This document shows positions 61,579-64,000 of a stretch of DNA of 64,000 bases, piece after piece. A model generated the notes under the pieces. The model searched no databases. It saw only the letters and a program-made list of their open reading frames with translations, and was not told the DNA's origin. Source of the stretch: Colius striatus (taxonomy: Eukaryota; Chordata; Aves; Coliiformes; Coliidae). Where the stretch lies: assembly GCF_028858725.1 (NCBI RefSeq), contig NC_084760.1, forward strand, positions 90,517,867 to 90,581,866. Reading direction: 5' to 3'. How positions within the stretch are numbered: position 1 is the first letter of the stretch; each line of letters starts with the position of its first letter. The translations under genes were made by a program, and so were the position numbers.

Positions 61579-64000
61579 GTATGGTGGCACCGTACCACAC
61601 GCATCAGCTCCCCTTCTTTTTTGTAGCACACCCACCTTGTACTCATCTAGCAAGTGGAACAAACCATGGGGAGACGCAGATGAGTCATATCTTTCCCAAG
61701 TAACCTCTTAGTTACCTTGCCTTTCCTACAAAGGTCTTTATTCAAAATCTGTGAAACCTAAATTTGTAAACTTTTATTAGCAGTTGTGCCTCAGAGTTTC
61801 AACATGTAACGATAAGTGACAGAAAAAAACATCAAGCAAGTCATCCTTGGGATCTCTGTCTCCCAGCACCTGGCCTGTACTGTAGTTTACGTAGAAGTCA
61901 AATTCCCCTCTGTGACCAATGTTCATGAGAAGCCTATTAAGCATTTCTCATCAGGAATAACTTAGCAGTTTCAGACGTGCCTTCTGTATGTAGTAGCCCA
62001 GGGACTGAGGCAAGGGAGTGGGCAATTCAGGGACTGGGGAGTGAGGAAGGAAATGACCGCGTGACTCTCTCAGCTCCTGTGTGTTGATAAGGTTGATGTA
62101 ATTTAAAGACTTCAAAGCCAAAAAATTCACTTACATAGGGTGCATACATTTCTGCAGATACTATCTAGAGAGTCTTTCATCTAAAGCATTAATACACTTT
62201 ACATAGACACACAGCAACCAAAAGGGGCTCAGCTCCCAGCAGTTATATACTGATTAAAACTTGTGGTTATTCCAGCAACCCCGGACATGTTCTGCTGAAA
62301 ATTCTGCCAGATAGGATACCAACTTGTAAAAGTGTATTGAGACACTTTTTGACTCTGTTCTTGCTCCCCTCATGAGATAATGCCCAAGCACTGGCCTGGG
62401 TTTGCAGCACTATAGAGTCCAGTTCAGAACCAGAGGGTGCAAATTTGGGTTAGTCCTCTCCCTCACTTTCAGTGTTCAGTGCCTTGTCTGGTGAAGTACA
62501 AGTCAAACTTGGATCACGGAGGGGGGAATTTGGGTTCATATGTTTGCTGAAATTACAGTATAAGCCAATCTTAGAGGCTGACAGCAGGAAAAGACACACT
62601 GGGCTGTTTAGATATCGTTTAAATACAGGAGAGGCATGATTCCCAGTCGAATGTGATTCAGACCCACAGGTAATCACTGAGTGCTTTGCTTCAAAGCTTT
62701 GACCTATCTGTCTTCCTTCCCAAGGACAGGCTGGCAGAAAAATTGAGTAAACGATAGGTCATTTGTTAAAAAAGAAAGCTAGGAATCTATAATGAGAGTT
62801 GCTGATGTAATCTCTATGTAACAGCCGTCACCAAGAATTGCACTACAAGACCCTGTGACACTGCCACATCTGCCTGTTGAAATGATTCTGTGTTCTGGCT
62901 TGACTTCACTGCTCAGACATCCTAAAAGGAGCTGATGGCATCTCTGGGCTTTCTGTTCTACTTTTGAAAGCTGTTAGTAAGCCACCTGAAAGGAGTACAG
63001 CTGCGGTTGCCTGAGCTCGGTTCATTGCCTTTCCCTGTTTGAGGAACATGGGACACAAAAAGGTTCAGCAAAGGACATTTTCTTGGCTAGGATTTCACCT
63101 TGTGATGAGAAACAGCTAGAGCTTATTTGAGAGGGGCTGACTCCAGCAAGCCCAGTGCCCATGGAAATGACTGGCATCTGCATCTGGGGCAAGTATTTGG
63201 GTCCTTTAGATAGATATGTAGCTGGTGAGTAAGGCAGTTTCTTTTTTAGGCTGGGTGGGGCATACTGAGTGAAGTGTTAGATGAGTAATGAGTGTAGGTT
63301 ATTGTAGGATTAGGTCTTTTCTCTACCAAGTAACAGGCAAGCCAGAGGCAGCAAGCTCTGAGTGTGTGCTTGTGCCAGGCATATTTTAGGCATGTTACTT
63401 TGGATGTAGAGAGGCAAGCTGTCACTGGAGTGTTTCCCTTGCGGAGCACCAATTAAAATGGTCAAAGCTGCGTGTTAGTTCTTTCTGCTTCACTTCTTAC
63501 AAGCTTCTGTAGCTGCCTTCTGCTAGTTGTTTTTTCCCCACTTTGGTTGTATTTATTTCTTGTAATCTTGTATGCAGATCTCCCCAAAACTTTGTATGGA
63601 GATAGTATCTTAGCTCCGTGATGGCCAGTCTGAACTGCATGCGTTCCTTGCCAGCAGATCTACTGCGGGATTATCCAAGTCCCTAAATACCACTGCATCT
63701 AATCTCCCTCACAATACATAAGGTTAACATACAATGTTTAACAGGAAAAGCAAAAGCAGGAAGAAATTGAAAAGGATGGACCCGTGGTCCTTATGGATCC
63801 CTTCAAAGTTGAGATATTCTGACGTATTGTGGGACAGTGCTGTGGAAAGCCTCCTAAAACTTAGGATATGAATTGTAGAGATGAGAAAAAAGAAAATCTA
63901 AGGAGCTAAGGTGAGGAAGAGTGTATAGGAGTTATTGATGCCACAGTGATGCTAGAGGAGCTTCAGAGCTGTGTAATGTTTGATAGTGTAGGTAGAGTTT
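61579..64000 (+). other. TGFB2: TGFB2 intron 2 (5' part)
   Basis: Begins with donor GTATGG and runs to the window end. No further exon, repeat family or RNA gene was recognised. Confidence 0.8.

Noticed and set aside
1..64000. tRNA, rRNA, snRNA, miRNA, CRISPR arrays and endogenous retrovirus sequences
   Set aside because: No cloverleaf-type A/B boxes, conserved RNA cores, spaced direct repeats or gag/pol/env-like frames were seen by eye. Covariance-model and repeat-library searches would be decisive.

Overview
This is nuclear DNA of an amniote, almost certainly a bird. It carries intron-split vertebrate genes, several 3'-anchored CR1 LINE fragments of the avian type, low overall repeat content, and a TGFB2 first exon whose residues match the bird form as I remember it. 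The species cannot be fixed from the sequence. I saw no bacterial, plasmid, phage, CRISPR or endogenous-retrovirus signature.

Layout, all on the + strand. Positions 1-5343 are the last intron of RRP15, a ribosomal RNA processing factor. Its terminal coding exon is 5344-5496, followed by a short 3' UTR with two polyadenylation signals. Positions about 6011-18650 are intergenic and non-coding as far as I can see. About 18590-19490 is a CpG island holding the TGFB2 promoter, with a CRE half-site, an E-box and a TATA box at the spacing known from the mammalian promoter. A roughly 1.1 kb 5' leader follows, with two upstream ORFs, two G-quadruplex candidates and a U-rich 3' part. TGFB2 exon 1 coding sequence is 19940-20282. 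Intron 1 is about 41 kb (20283-61414). Exon 2 is 61415-61578. The window ends inside intron 2.

The two coding exons of TGFB2 join in frame and give residues 1-169 of the precursor: signal peptide, the LTBP-linking cysteine and the first part of the latency-associated propeptide. The mature cytokine lies downstream of the window. The RRP15-TGFB2 order and orientation is the vertebrate synteny as I know it. The two genes have no evident functional link.

Intron 1 holds CR1-clade LINE debris. All eight fragments I could place with reasonable confidence are antisense to TGFB2. It also holds simple repeats, a 46-nt perfect alternating purine-pyrimidine tract, and an exon-like, CpG-dense module near 34941-35195. 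I did not find a convincing undescribed biological system. The most checkable leads are the 5' leader features (G-quadruplex with one-nucleotide loops, ATG at the predicted cap) and the intron 1 module.
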